NCBI RefSeq assembly: GCF_000328475.2
Contig: NC_026480.1
Location: forward strand, 806,001 to 870,000
Direction: 5' to 3'
Length of the DNA: 64,000 nucleotides
Source: Mycosarcoma maydis
Lineage: Eukaryota; Basidiomycota; Ustilaginomycetes; Ustilaginales
Positions 21,477 through 31,070 of the stretch are shown here, piece after piece. The translations under genes and the position numbers were made by a program. Position 1 is the stretch's first letter; each line of letters opens with the position of its first letter. The notes under the pieces are model-generated. The model saw only the letters and a list, made by a program, of their open reading frames with translations. It searched no databases and was not told the DNA's origin.

Positions 21477-24400
21477 ATGGACGCGGTGGCTTTGACGACA
21501 TTGCTCTCCGACTCGACACAAAAGCTGGTCCAGTTGCACTCACAGATCGGTCATCCAGCCGAAGCGCTCCAAGCGGCGCTCGATGCCCTTCATCAAGCGC
21601 TCAAAACAGCAGTCGACGATCAGATCGGAAGGGTAGAGCGAGAGGCACACAATCTCTGTGCGGAATGCTCTCAAATCGAAGCTGACAATGCAGACATCAA
21701 GAGAGCGCTCGGAGACAAGTCGCTCGTCTCGAGTCCATCCTTGCAAAATGCAATTGGGAAAAGAATGGTCTCGGCTGCATCGACGCCTTCCTCCACCTCA
21801 GAGCCATCTTCCCCCGACTCGAAGCCTCTGTTACAACGCAGAGCACAACTACAGATCGACCAGACGCGTCTGAAAGCAACTTACTCCGCCAAAGAAGCTC
21901 AGCTTGATCGACTCTCTGCAAAGCTCCAGACCTACGTTCCGCTCCTCGGTTCCTTTGTCAAAGTACCCCGAGACGGCTCGCAAGATTCAGTAAACACTGA
22001 AGCTGTTCCGTCAGTCACGTTCCGTGACGTCTCTCAACCACGCATCGCGCTTTTCGAAGCTGAAATCATCCGATGTTCCAAAGAAGTTAACGCCAGAGCA
22101 GAACGACTCCAAACAAGCTTGCTCGAGATTGTACAGCTTTGGTCCGAACTCAACTTTGAGCCTGCACAGCCAGTAGCCCCTTGCGATGAGCACGTCTTCC
22201 AACCCGACCAGGCCGGTGACCAAGCGGATTGTGGTGGAGGTACGCTCGAATTTGATCGCGCTATCCTCTCTCATTTGCAGCTCGAACCCATGCACGATCA
22301 AGAGACACGCACTTTCATCGGCGAATTCATCAGCACAGAGCAGCCCCAACGTCGAGACGCAGCTTCATCTCGCAGCGACAGCCGAGCCATTGACGATCTG
22401 CTCGAGCAAACACCCACTCGCGCATCCCTCGGAGGTCAGCCAGTTAGGGACAGCGGTGACCTCGCATTGCAGCTCTCATCAGCAAGCAAGACCGCTTCAG
22501 AACCCCTTCCTCCTTCGCACCTCCTAGAACCCACCGAAGCCAATCTGGCGCGAGCAGCGACCAAATTGCAATGGCTCGAGGCAGAGAAGCAGCGTCGCGA
22601 GATGCTCATCCAAGAACTCTATGATGAGCTCAGCGAGCTCTGGGCCAAATTTGATGTGCCAGAGGAAGAGATGGATGCTTTCGTCATGGACCACAGAGGC
22701 AGCACCATGGATGTCATTCAAGCCTATCAGGCCGAACTCGACAAAATGAAGCAGCTCAAAGCGCAGCACATGTCGCTCTTCATTACCAAGACAAGGGAAC
22801 GCATCGCCACGCTCTGGGACTCGCTCTTCCTCACCGATCACGAGCGCCAAGCCTCGTTCCCCCCATTCTTCATCGACGTTTCTGCAGATGCCGACCCCAA
22901 CCTCGACGAGCCGCTTCCTACAGATGACATCCTGGCTTCGCACGAGCAGATGATCGACCTGCTTACCGAACAGGTTCGTGTCAAGGCGCCCGTTCTCAAA
23001 GTCATCGGCCGATACAAAGAGCTCCTTGATGAGGCAAGACAGCTCGACGAGTCAGCTTCCGATGGTTCGCGTCTCCTCGGTCGATCCAACCGCGGCGATC
23101 CGGGTCGTCTTTTGCGCGAAGAAAAGATGCGCAAGCGCGTCAAGGTCCAGAAGCCCAAGATCGAGGCAGAGCTACTCAAGGTCATCCCAGCATGGGAGGA
23201 GGAGCACGGCGAACCCTTTACCATCAACGGTGTCCGCTACCTTGACGAGCTCTTGGAACAGGTGGAGGGGTCCAAGGAGAACGCAAATCGAAAGAGAACA
23301 AGAACAACTTCTGGCGCACAGACCCCAGCGCCACCTGTCAGCGCACCAGCAAGTGCGAGGCGCGGTCCGCTGGCACCCTCAACAACATCAAATCGAGGCG
23401 TAACAGCAACGCCGATGCGATCAATGACTCCTCATCAAGGTACCATTAAAAAGCCACGGATCGCAGCAGCACCAGCCACTGTTGCAGCACCCTCCACAAG
23501 AACGCCATCGGTGAGGCAAGCCGCTGCACCAGCGTCCATATCGAGAATTGCCTCGGCTCGTGCCCCGATGTCCGCAGCACCCAAAGCGCAGTACGGCGGA
23601 GGCGCGGGCAGCATCTCACGACCTGCATCATCAATGGCGGGTGCCTACAGAACAGTGAGCACCGCCTCGTATGCTGCCGGCACCAGCAGCCCATCCCGCA
23701 TCCCCGGTCCATCTCCTCATCTTGTGTCCAGACCATTTGGCGCACCTCCCTCTGTGCCAGGATACGCCTCGGTCTATGGAGCGCGCAGCGTCACAACCAC
23801 CGCTTCGGCCGGTCTAGCCGCTAGGACGGTCAAGGCGCAGCGAGAGAGCTTTCGACCTCGTCCTTCGATCGTAGCCAAAGTTCCACGCAACGCCACCGTC
23901 GTTGGGGGTGTCGCTTCTACCAAAGACGCGGCTGCAGGCATTTCGCCAGGCCGAGCGAGCAAGTGGGGCGAGATGGGTCCTCCGCGTTGGCCAGTGGCAG
24001 GACAGCCTTCACATGCTCACCGTGACGTCTCTTGCGTCTCGGCGAGCAGCTCGAACCATACTGACATTACAACGCTCATCCATCCGGGAATCCCGCAAAT
24101 GACGAGAACTGCAGAGCCGGTAAGAAGGGCAAGACGTGCACCGTCCATGTCGCTCGAGGCGTGCCTCGCCAACTTGGCAGCAGCTTCTTCACAGGGCAAG
24201 TCTCGGCTTGGCGATGCGGCACGGGATTTGGGCATCTCGTCGATTCGCAGCGTTTCTTCCTCGGACGATATCGTCAACCAGGCGGGCGAAGTTGCGGACC
24301 ACGGCCACGACAAAACCGCGCGCGTCAGAGGGTGGAAGGACGGCCTACGCATCGCAGGCGCTGGACTGGACGACGAAGTCGATCTTGACGCCGATGCTGC

Positions 24401-24503
24401 TCCCACGTTGGCTCGTTCAGGCAGCAGCAACTGGGAGCTCGTAGGTGAAGCTGAGCCTGAGCCGACCTACTTTGCTGATCAGCATGCTGCTTTGGCAGCG
24501 TGA
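21477..24503 (+). CDS. ASE1: Ase1/PRC1/MAP65 microtubule bundling protein
   Basis: The 1008-residue product from the ATG at 21477 belongs to the MAP65/Ase1/PRC1 family, which cross-links antiparallel microtubules at the spindle midzone. The upstream 28 codons of the open frame look like leader sequence. Evidence is the long helical, heptad-rich body (about residues 1-600), the LQWLEAEKQRREMLIQELYDELSELW segment type typical of the family, and the microtubule-binding spectrin-like region containing KTRERIATLWDSLFL and the KMRKRVKVQKPKIEAELL stretch. After residue 600 the tail is Ser/Pro/Ala/Arg-rich with SRIP and SPxR motifs, consistent with a disordered, kinase-regulated microtubule-binding tail. 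The gene is divergent from the Nud1-like scaffold, another mitotic exit component. Confidence 0.9.
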   Translation: MDAVALTTLLSDSTQKLVQLHSQIGHPAEALQAALDALHQALKTAVDDQIGRVEREAHNLCAECSQIEADNADIKRALGDKSLVSSPSLQNAIGKRMVSAASTPSSTSEPSSPDSKPLLQRRAQLQIDQTRLKATYSAKEAQLDRLSAKLQTYVPLLGSFVKVPRDGSQDSVNTEAVPSVTFRDVSQPRIALFEAEIIRCSKEVNARAERLQTSLLEIVQLWSELNFEPAQPVAPCDEHVFQPDQAGDQADCGGGTLEFDRAILSHLQLEPMHDQETRTFIGEFISTEQPQRRDAASSRSDSRAIDDLLEQTPTRASLGGQPVRDSGDLALQLSSASKTASEPLPPSHLLEPTEANLARAATKLQWLEAEKQRREMLIQELYDELSELWAKFDVPEEEMDAFVMDHRGSTMDVIQAYQAELDKMKQLKAQHMSLFITKTRERIATLWDSLFLTDHERQASFPPFFIDVSADADPNLDEPLPTDDILASHEQMIDLLTEQVRVKAPVLKVIGRYKELLDEARQLDESASDGSRLLGRSNRGDPGRLLREEKMRKRVKVQKPKIEAELLKVIPAWEEEHGEPFTINGVRYLDELLEQVEGSKENANRKRTRTTSGAQTPAPPVSAPASARRGPLAPSTTSNRGVTATPMRSMTPHQGTIKKPRIAAAPATVAAPSTRTPSVRQAAAPASISRIASARAPMSAAPKAQYGGGAGSISRPASSMAGAYRTVSTASYAAGTSSPSRIPGPSPHLVSRPFGAPPSVPGYASVYGARSVTTTASAGLAARTVKAQRESFRPRPSIVAKVPRNATVVGGVASTKDAAAGISPGRASKWGEMGPPRWPVAGQPSHAHRDVSCVSASSSNHTDITTLIHPGIPQMTRTAEPVRRARRAPSMSLEACLANLAAASSQGKSRLGDAARDLGISSIRSVSSSDDIVNQAGEVADHGHDKTARVRGWKDGLRIAGAGLDDEVDLDADAAPTLARSGSSNWELVGEAEPEPTYFADQHAALAA

Positions 24504-24953
24504 GCAGCTTCAGTGATTCGCTGTTCCGTTCATATACCCGGCTTCTGCTACTGGAACTCGTCTTCAAGCACGTCAATCTGCCCTTTGTTTCTTGTTGCTG
24601 TATTCTACTCTGTATCTTGCATTTGAGCATTTGTGCTCAACATCTTGTTCTTTCGGATGTAACCAACTGCGCATGTGTGGCAGTCGTGAGTGGCTAAGGA
24701 TGTTCTCGAGCTGTATAAACAAGTGGCTCAATCTCGAATGAGGGGCACTAATACAACGCGGGGGACAGCCCAAAAATGCTCGACGTCATCTGCTGCCATG
24801 TGCCCGTGCGCTACAACAAAATGCACGAATCCGATATCCGACCGAATTCGGCTTTTGTCGTTGCCCATCGTGGTCTGGCGAAGCAGCGCTCACCTCGTCT
24901 TCACGTCCATCTTGTTAATTTTCACACGTCGTGCAGACAGCGCATCGTGCACG
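24504..24953. other. Spacer upstream of the PDK gene
   Basis: The stretch contains the 3' end of ASE1 and the promoter/leader of the kinase gene, with one TCGTGA unit at 24684. The kinase frame is open through the second half, but that part does not read like a protein. Confidence 0.5.
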
Positions 24954-27140
24954 ATGACGGGGGTCGTTTGCCTCAGAGCCGAGGCACGCTCCATAGCGAT
25001 TCGAGCTTCGGCGTCGGTCACTGCTGCTGCTACTCGTACCTCTCCACCAGCCCAACAGGGCGAATATGCAAGCCGATCGGCCGCGTTGTCGGCCCGGCGC
25101 TCTTACTCGTACCACGCCATCTCTGGAAAAGGCAGAGTACTCTCCGTGTCAGCGTTTGAACCCAGTCAATTGTCTTGCTTCAGGCAGAGCCAGCGTCCAC
25201 GTTCGGATGTACGACTGCTAAGCTCTCTTGTCACTCCGACGCGACTCGGCATGGATTCGGAAGCAGACCTTGGGCGCCACTTTTACCTGAACAAGGTGCT
25301 TGAACAATGGGCAGCCAAGCCGGCTACACGCATGACGCTTCGTCAGCTCATCTTCTTTGGTCGCACCCTCGGTCGAGATCGAGAGAAGATCCTCAAATCC
25401 GCCAACTACGTTCGCACCGAACTGCCAGTTCGAATCGCGCACCGTATTCGTGATCTCCAAGCACTTCCGTTTGTGGTCATGACAAACCAGCACCTCGAAG
25501 ACGTCTATCAAAAATACTGGTCCGCTTTCGAGACGTTCCGTCGGTTCCCGCACATCAAGACAATGGACGATAACGAAAGGTTCTGCAATTTGCTGAGGCG
25601 CTTGCTGGATGATCATCTGACCATCATTCCAAGCCTGACCATCGGCATCGTGGAAAGTTCGCACCATCTTGGAGCAAAGCAGCTGGATAAGTTCATGGAG
25701 CGCATGCTGAGAAGTCGCATATCCAGACGCGTGCTCGCTGAACAACATATCGCCTTGAGCGAGGCATTGGACGATCCATTCCATTTCTTCAACGAGCCTG
25801 TACGCAGAACCGAGGGTGAAGAAGACTCGGAATCGCACGCTAGTACGGACGAAGTCGGTGACCATGTTGGCATTATTTACACTCGGCTCAGCGTAGCAAG
25901 CGTGGTCAACAAGGGCATCAAGCTTCTGACACAGATGTTTACCAATGTACAGGGGGTGGGGAAGCATCGGATACCAGAGGTCAAGGTGGATGGTGACTTG
26001 AAGGCGAGGTTTGCGTACATTCCAGAGCATCTGGAGTACATTGTTTTCGAGTTGCTCAAGAACGCGATTCGCGCGACCATCAGGAAGCACGCTCCAGAGC
26101 AGCAGACGGGTGTGGTGAGGGTGACAATTGTCGAAGGGCCGCCAGAGGAAGATTTGATCATCAGGATCAGCGATTCAGGCGGTGGGCTGCCGGATTTGAT
26201 GACTCAGCTGTCGTCGCCTTCGCGTTCTGGAGCAGCGGCGGCGATGAAGCCGACTGCTGCGACACCGATGTTTGCCAGTGGTGCAGCGGGAGGGGTAGCA
26301 AACAATGTGGCTGCTGAGCCAAGTCTGCAAATGGATGCGCAGTATCCCATCCCTTTCCCTGACACAGGTCACATTGGTGGCTATCCGCCGCGTGGATCTC
26401 GAGCGCGCCTACTACACCGCGACGATGAGACGATCCCAGTGACACTGTCCGACGACACCATGGCAGGAACGATGCAAGTCGACGTCTCATCGTTCTACGC
26501 TGAACCATGGGCACAAGACTCGCTGCCCTCGTCGCGCACGTGGTCTGCACGTGGAGGCGTTGGTTCGGCTGGCGGAACAGGCGGATCGACACCTCCGAAC
26601 GAGTTCGGCACGGTTGGTACATCTACCACTAGCACGCAAGGCTACTCTGATCCACTCATCGATGCTCTGTGTTCGTTTAGCAATGTACGCAAGCGTCTCG
26701 AGATTGAAGCGCGCCTCAGAGGTGCTTCACAGGACTCGACCGCGTCTGCCAACTATGGGCTTTCCTCCACCGCCCCACATGCTTCCTGCTCTTCGGCCAC
26801 AACAAGCGCTGCAGCAGACCTCAACTCTGCAGGCCTCGGCACACGAGATCGATTCGACGCGCTCAAGTCGATCGGAAAATTCAAAGGGACCGTCACAGAA
26901 CAAGTAGCCAAGCCTTCCACTTCGAACCGCAAACCGCTCGCCATGGAGGGAACAGGCCCCGCCGCTCTGCACACAGTCCACGTCGAGACAGGCCTCGGAT
27001 TGCCCATGGCCAAAGTGTACTGCGACTTCTTTGGCGGGAGCTTGAGTTTCCGAAGTTTGGACGGTCACTCTACCGATATATACGTGAGGTTGCCAAAGTT
27101 GGGCACGAACAAGGAGACAATTGAAGAGATTGTCTTGTAG
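24954..27140 (+). CDS. Mitochondrial pyruvate dehydrogenase kinase-like protein with enlarged ATP lid
   Basis: The product (728 residues from the ATG at 24954) is a mitochondrial protein kinase of the PDK/BCKDK family, which inactivates the pyruvate or branched-chain dehydrogenase complex by phosphorylating E1. The N-terminus is rich in Arg, Ala and Ser and lacks acidic residues, as in a matrix targeting sequence. The family helical domain follows (LRQLIFFGR, HLEDVYQKYW, TIGIVESSHH). The GHKL ATPase domain shows the N box ELLKNAIRAT, the G1 box DSGGGLP and the G2 box GLGLPMAKVYCDFFGG. Between G1 and G2 lie about 250 extra Ser/Gly/Ala-rich residues (roughly 26225-26985), so the protein is much longer than the usual 400-450. 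The open frame begins at 24690, but the sequence before 24954 looks non-coding. Confidence 0.88.
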   Translation: MTGVVCLRAEARSIAIRASASVTAAATRTSPPAQQGEYASRSAALSARRSYSYHAISGKGRVLSVSAFEPSQLSCFRQSQRPRSDVRLLSSLVTPTRLGMDSEADLGRHFYLNKVLEQWAAKPATRMTLRQLIFFGRTLGRDREKILKSANYVRTELPVRIAHRIRDLQALPFVVMTNQHLEDVYQKYWSAFETFRRFPHIKTMDDNERFCNLLRRLLDDHLTIIPSLTIGIVESSHHLGAKQLDKFMERMLRSRISRRVLAEQHIALSEALDDPFHFFNEPVRRTEGEEDSESHASTDEVGDHVGIIYTRLSVASVVNKGIKLLTQMFTNVQGVGKHRIPEVKVDGDLKARFAYIPEHLEYIVFELLKNAIRATIRKHAPEQQTGVVRVTIVEGPPEEDLIIRISDSGGGLPDLMTQLSSPSRSGAAAAMKPTAATPMFASGAAGGVANNVAAEPSLQMDAQYPIPFPDTGHIGGYPPRGSRARLLHRDDETIPVTLSDDTMAGTMQVDVSSFYAEPWAQDSLPSSRTWSARGGVGSAGGTGGSTPPNEFGTVGTSTTSTQGYSDPLIDALCSFSNVRKRLEIEARLRGASQDSTASANYGLSSTAPHASCSSATTSAAADLNSAGLGTRDRFDALKSIGKFKGTVTEQVAKPSTSNRKPLAMEGTGPAALHTVHVETGLGLPMAKVYCDFFGGSLSFRSLDGHSTDIYVRLPKLGTNKETIEEIVL

Positions 27141-27265
27141 TCGGAATACCAGATGCATTCGATTCGGAGGCGAGACAGTTGGGTTGACGCAGTGGGTTGG
27201 GTTCGGCTGAAAGCAGAGTAGATGACGACGAAGCTTGGGTCGAGGATGCAGTGGTGGGACAAGCG

Positions 27266-29206
27266 CTACGACGATGCATCGACCGTTCGCTGCTGAACGC
27301 GTTTGAGTTTGTCCAGAATATCGTCTCGCTCGCGCACGAGATGGAACAGAGTCAATTCCAACTCGCTCTTCCTATCCGCTGACGCCTTGAGCAACGCTCT
27401 GGACGCATCTGGGTGCGCGGCTTCACGGATGAGCTCTGCATCGCGCAACCGATGCTGCTCGTGATCCAATAAGGGAGCCGCTCGGGTCGGGGCAAGTGGT
27501 TGGTTCAGATCGATCGCCTTGGTATCCTTGAGATCATGCAGTCGCATACCGAGGTAGTAGCTACCGGGTACAATGACGAGTGCGGAAAACGCGGCGATCC
27601 AATTACGCATGGGCACGCGAGGCCGTCCACCGCGACCTACGTTGCGAGGCATCTGCTGTTGTCGCCTGGCTGCACTGCAAAATGTTCGTCGTTCGACTGT
27701 TGCGTTTGTTGCACACGTGGATTTGCGCGCGCAAGTCCGAGCGAGGAGCGACTGTGCTGAAATCGCTGGCGCTGTTGCGTTGCTGAGACGGTTACGCAGT
27801 TGTTGCGCAGCACCATTCATTGCTGGCAGCCAAGTGGTCGAGATGCGTGGAATCCGTGACTCGATGTAATCCGCGAGTGATGCTGCACTTTCGTGCTTTT
27901 TGATCTCTGCTCTGCTCCTTGGCGCTACCTCGTCGAGCTCGATCCCAGAGCGCGTCGATGGAGCGGTCGCATGATGCGAACAAGTGGATGTCGAAGCTTG
28001 AGCCAAATGCGCAATCACTCTGCTACGATGAGAGTGCGCCTGAATGCCTGTCTGACGAACGCCGAAATCAAGTCCCCGGATCATCACGTTCCAGCCATCG
28101 CGCAAATTTGTCGAGAACCATACAAGAGGCCTGCTGTTCAGCATTCGTGTGACGACCGACGCGAAACGAGGCGGTAAAGGTCGCACGATGGTCGCAATGA
28201 GAATGGCGCCGAGTGTCGGCTCGATCGGTGACGTTGCTGGTAGATGGTCTCGCGTGTACGCGAATCGAGCTTCGTCGGTCTCGGCAGGACTCGTCATCAG
28301 CGCTTTAGAATCTGCGACGCGAACAGTAGCAATTTTTTGCCATTCGATGCCTGTGTGCGATGCAGACTTGTTGAAAGAAAGCAGACCAGGTGCTCCGGGC
28401 TGAAAAGCCTTGCCGATCAAAAACGATGTCGCTCGCCTCTCGAGCCGTCGCATCATGGCGTTAAGACGGCCTTCGTACGCCCATATCCCTGTTGTCAGCA
28501 CCGAAATACATTGTGGTGAAGGTCTCGAAGTCGATGCATCAGGCTGCGCTGTGCCAAGTCCAAGCTTTTTCCTTCTCCGCCAGAGCTCGTCGTTCATACG
28601 GTGCGCCACCACGATGTCGGTCATGATACGATCGCCGACCAGCAAGATACTCCCGTGGGATCCCTGATCCACTGGAATCTGAGTTTTGATGATTCTGCGC
28701 CTTTCGCGCAAGTACTTCTTGCTTTGGCGACTAGATCCGGCTTCGATCGAGGCGGAACCAGGTGGCATCTGCTGTGCGTGGGCCAGAGTTGTCTCACGGT
28801 CATGTGAGAGAGCAACAAAGTACTCGAGAGCTTCCGTGGCGCATCCTAGCGCAGGTTTCTTGTGCTTATGACAGAGGACGGGGACGTTGAGAGCGCGGCT
28901 GAGTGATTCAGCACCCAAACCGGAGGGATCGTCGGAAGAGCCGCTCGAATTGCTGACGATGAGGATGTTCTCGCGACCAAAGACACGCTGACAGCGCTGC
29001 CATGCTTCTGAGATAGACGGCTCGAGCACGTCCGAGTGTGGCGCTGTGAGGCAGTTGTCCTTGTCAAATACGAGGTAGCGCACGCCGTTGGCATGGAGCG
29101 CTTCCCAGTCGAGGTGGCGAATGTCGGGGACTTGGACGTGAGGCACCACCAAAGACGGGCGAACCATGACCGCAAGAACGGCCACGACTCCGGAGAGGTT
29201 GCCCAT
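27266..29206 (-). CDS. GEP4: Gep4-type mitochondrial PGP phosphatase with long membrane-anchored C-terminal extension
   Basis: From the ATG at 29206 the frame encodes 646 residues. Residues 1 to about 265 match the HAD phosphatase Gep4, which removes phosphate from phosphatidylglycerophosphate in cardiolipin synthesis. Seen are the nucleophile motif FDKDNCLT near residue 45, the IVSNSSG motif, HKHKKPALGC with the conserved Lys, and the VGDRIMTDI acidic motif, the last two separated by a charged insert. The remaining 375 residues are not part of the usual enzyme (yeast Gep4 has under 200). They include an Arg/Ser/Ala-rich stretch resembling a mitochondrial presequence near residues 485-525, a membrane segment (WIAAFSALVIVPGSYYLGM) near residue 535, and a charged helical tail. 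It converges on the PDK gene with 125 bp between stops. Fusion or two genes read as one is discussed in the findings. Confidence 0.82.
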   Translation of the reverse strand: MGNLSGVVAVLAVMVRPSLVVPHVQVPDIRHLDWEALHANGVRYLVFDKDNCLTAPHSDVLEPSISEAWQRCQRVFGRENILIVSNSSGSSDDPSGLGAESLSRALNVPVLCHKHKKPALGCATEALEYFVALSHDRETTLAHAQQMPPGSASIEAGSSRQSKKYLRERRRIIKTQIPVDQGSHGSILLVGDRIMTDIVVAHRMNDELWRRRKKLGLGTAQPDASTSRPSPQCISVLTTGIWAYEGRLNAMMRRLERRATSFLIGKAFQPGAPGLLSFNKSASHTGIEWQKIATVRVADSKALMTSPAETDEARFAYTRDHLPATSPIEPTLGAILIATIVRPLPPRFASVVTRMLNSRPLVWFSTNLRDGWNVMIRGLDFGVRQTGIQAHSHRSRVIAHLAQASTSTCSHHATAPSTRSGIELDEVAPRSRAEIKKHESAASLADYIESRIPRISTTWLPAMNGAAQQLRNRLSNATAPAISAQSLLARTCARKSTCATNATVERRTFCSAARRQQQMPRNVGRGGRPRVPMRNWIAAFSALVIVPGSYYLGMRLHDLKDTKAIDLNQPLAPTRAAPLLDHEQHRLRDAELIREAAHPDASRALLKASADRKSELELTLFHLVRERDDILDKLKRVQQRTVDASS

Positions 29207-29529
29207 GATGTCTTCTCTGTAATCAGCTTTGCAACTGTCACTGGATAGAGCTGAGTTGTACGTGATTGGAATGAACTGGATGGTTGAACGTTGCTTTCCA
29301 CTCTCGGGAATCGGCTTTGTTCCTTTTTGGCTCCACAAAAATTGGAACATTCACAATTCACAATTCACAGATTCACGATTGTTTTTCTGTGTTTTTTTTG
29401 GTCCGAGATTTCTTTGTGCATTGTCAGAAGATTTGACGGCAAAATCAGGGTGCAGGCTTCACGAAACCTTTCTTCATTGCCTTAGCTTACTATACGTTCA
29501 AAGAGCATTACAGACCAAAAAGCGCAAGC
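29207..29529. promoter_or_regulatory. Divergent promoter of Gep4-like and WKF genes
   Basis: This 323-bp spacer separates two divergent starts. It holds a run of near-motifs around 29350-29380 ending in TCACGA at 29373, and another TCACGA at 29459. Confidence 0.45.
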
Positions 29530-30576
29530 ATGTCTGCAGCAGCTACGACCAGACAATCTGGAACATCAGGCTCGGCGACCAAGGACAACAAGCCCAAACG
29601 AACTAGGAAACGGATGAGGAACAAGAAGCGTACCACCGAAGTTGAAGACAGCAGCAGCGACGACACGAGCGACGACGAAGAAAAGTTCAACGTCAAAGTT
29701 GCACTGGCCGCAGAGCCAAAGGTAACACCGAAAAAGTCGACACCTGACTCGGACTCGGATTCTGATTCGGATTCTGATTCTGACTCGGACAAAGATGGAG
29801 AAGAAGCCGAGCTGGACGGGAAGCGCAAGAGGAAGCGAAAACGTACTCAAAAGAACAAGACCAAAGACAACGCTGGCAAGCCCACAGCTCCGTCCACAAA
29901 CACCCTTGCAACAACAAACGCAGCGATACCAGTGAGTCTGGCTCCGCATCAGATCGGTCCCGATCCAAACACTGATCTGCGATTGAGCGATCAGGCCAAG
30001 CAGGCGATCCAATACGCTCAAGTCTACGTCAAGGACAAGTCGCAATGGAAGTTCAACAAGGCGAAGCAGAACTGGCTTTTACGCAATGCGCTCTCAGTAC
30101 CGCCGTCCGACTACGACGCATCTCTTGCCCGAAAGCAAGTCGAAAGCTCTTCGGCTACAGAAGGCGCAGCGGAGGACGCAGAGACAGCCGAGGACGGAGA
30201 AAACTTTGTCCCGAACGACTTTGTGCCTGTCGTGAGTGCGTATCTGACTAGTGTGATGGGCGGTGCTCGTCAGAGGCTGATCGAGTCACTCAAGGAGGCA
30301 ATCAATGCACCTGTCGTCTCAATATCGCCACCACAACCTTCGACAGAAGACGAGGTCGACAAAGCGATAAGCACAAATGAACAGAGTATCGACGGTGCAA
30401 CAGCCGAAGGTGAACGGAAAAAATCAGTTTCATTTGCTAACTTGGCTCTCGAGTCGGAGCAAAAAGAGGAAGCGGCCGAAGCAGCAGGGCTTCCGGCCGG
30501 TACGGATCCCCAAGCCGTAGAGTTGCGCAGACAACGGGCGAAACAAATGCTGAACCACATGGGCGAGGTTTTGTGA
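29530..30576 (+). CDS. WKF-domain (C7orf50-like) protein
   Basis: The 348-residue protein has a basic N-terminus (KRTRKRMRNKKR), an acidic Asp/Ser repeat at residues 73-87, a second Lys/Arg-rich block near residues 97-112, and then the WKF domain: QYAQVYVKDKSQWKFNKAKQNW, residues about 166-187, with the diagnostic Trp-Lys-Phe and the following LLRN. WKF proteins are conserved in eukaryotes and, like human C7orf50, are linked to the nucleolus; molecular function is not established. The alternating basic and acidic blocks fit a nuclear or nucleolar protein. A conserved-looking helix with QRAKQMLNHMG closes the protein. It converges on the small secreted protein gene, 68 bp between stops. Confidence 0.85.
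   Translation: MSAAATTRQSGTSGSATKDNKPKRTRKRMRNKKRTTEVEDSSSDDTSDDEEKFNVKVALAAEPKVTPKKSTPDSDSDSDSDSDSDSDKDGEEAELDGKRKRKRKRTQKNKTKDNAGKPTAPSTNTLATTNAAIPVSLAPHQIGPDPNTDLRLSDQAKQAIQYAQVYVKDKSQWKFNKAKQNWLLRNALSVPPSDYDASLARKQVESSSATEGAAEDAETAEDGENFVPNDFVPVVSAYLTSVMGGARQRLIESLKEAINAPVVSISPPQPSTEDEVDKAISTNEQSIDGATAEGERKKSVSFANLALESEQKEEAAEAAGLPAGTDPQAVELRRQRAKQMLNHMGEVL
29746..29790 (+). repeat. Asp-Ser hexanucleotide repeat in coding sequence
   Basis: Seven GA(C/T)TC(G/T) units in frame encode (Asp-Ser)7-Asp in the WKF protein. Third-position differences show the repeat is kept at the protein level, not only as DNA. Confidence 0.8.
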
Positions 30577-30644
30577 TCATTGCCAAAGCAGTCACATTGT
30601 GATTCATTCACGGAACGAATTCGTGTGAGGAGACGAGAGACATA

Positions 30645-31070
30645 TCAGGGAAGCGTCCAGTCGGACTCGATGGGATCCTGAGAATCCGACTGCTCCCCAC
30701 GCTCTTTAAGCGGCTTGCAGATGTCGAGCGTATCCGGGCCAAGCATTGGGTCAACCGCACAAACGCTGTTATCAGAGCCAGAGTTTGGTGCATGTGTCAG
30801 AACAAGGCATCCGCCCGATAAAGTAGTAACGTACGCTTAGCTTACATACCCCGTATAGTTGCCTGGCTTGGGGTGAAAAGCGTCGAAGTGCGACATGGGC
30901 ACGATGCAGCAGTGAGTCCAATGGTTCTCGACGGGGTACGCAGGGCAGCCCGAGGTGGATTTGAGACCCGCCTTGCCGTCATACTGAAGATCACAACGCG
31001 GGGCTGAAGCGGCGACCTGCAGAGCAGCGACACTCGCAAGCAGAAGCACGGTAAAGGTAGAAGTCTGCAT
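30645..31070 (-). CDS. Small secreted six-cysteine protein, effector candidate
   Basis: Two exons give a 113-residue protein: exon 1 is 31070-30850 and exon 2 is 30765-30645, with an 84-nt GTATGT...CAG intron. The splice restores the frame across a Gly codon; without it the frame stops four codons later. A clear signal peptide (STFTVLLLASVAALQVAASA) is followed by a mature part of about 90 residues with six cysteines (RC, GC, HCC, VC, IC). It has no membrane segment, and one possible N-glycosylation site (NYT). I do not recognise a family. Size, signal and cysteine content are those of fungal secreted proteins, including plant-infection effectors, but function is unknown. A minus-strand TATAAA lies about 85 bp upstream of the ATG. 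Confidence 0.72.

Noticed and set aside
24690..24953. Extension of the PDK frame to an earlier ATG
   Set aside because: The added 88 residues read like translated spacer, with a TCGTGA just before the ATG, and the mitochondrial presequence fits the later start.
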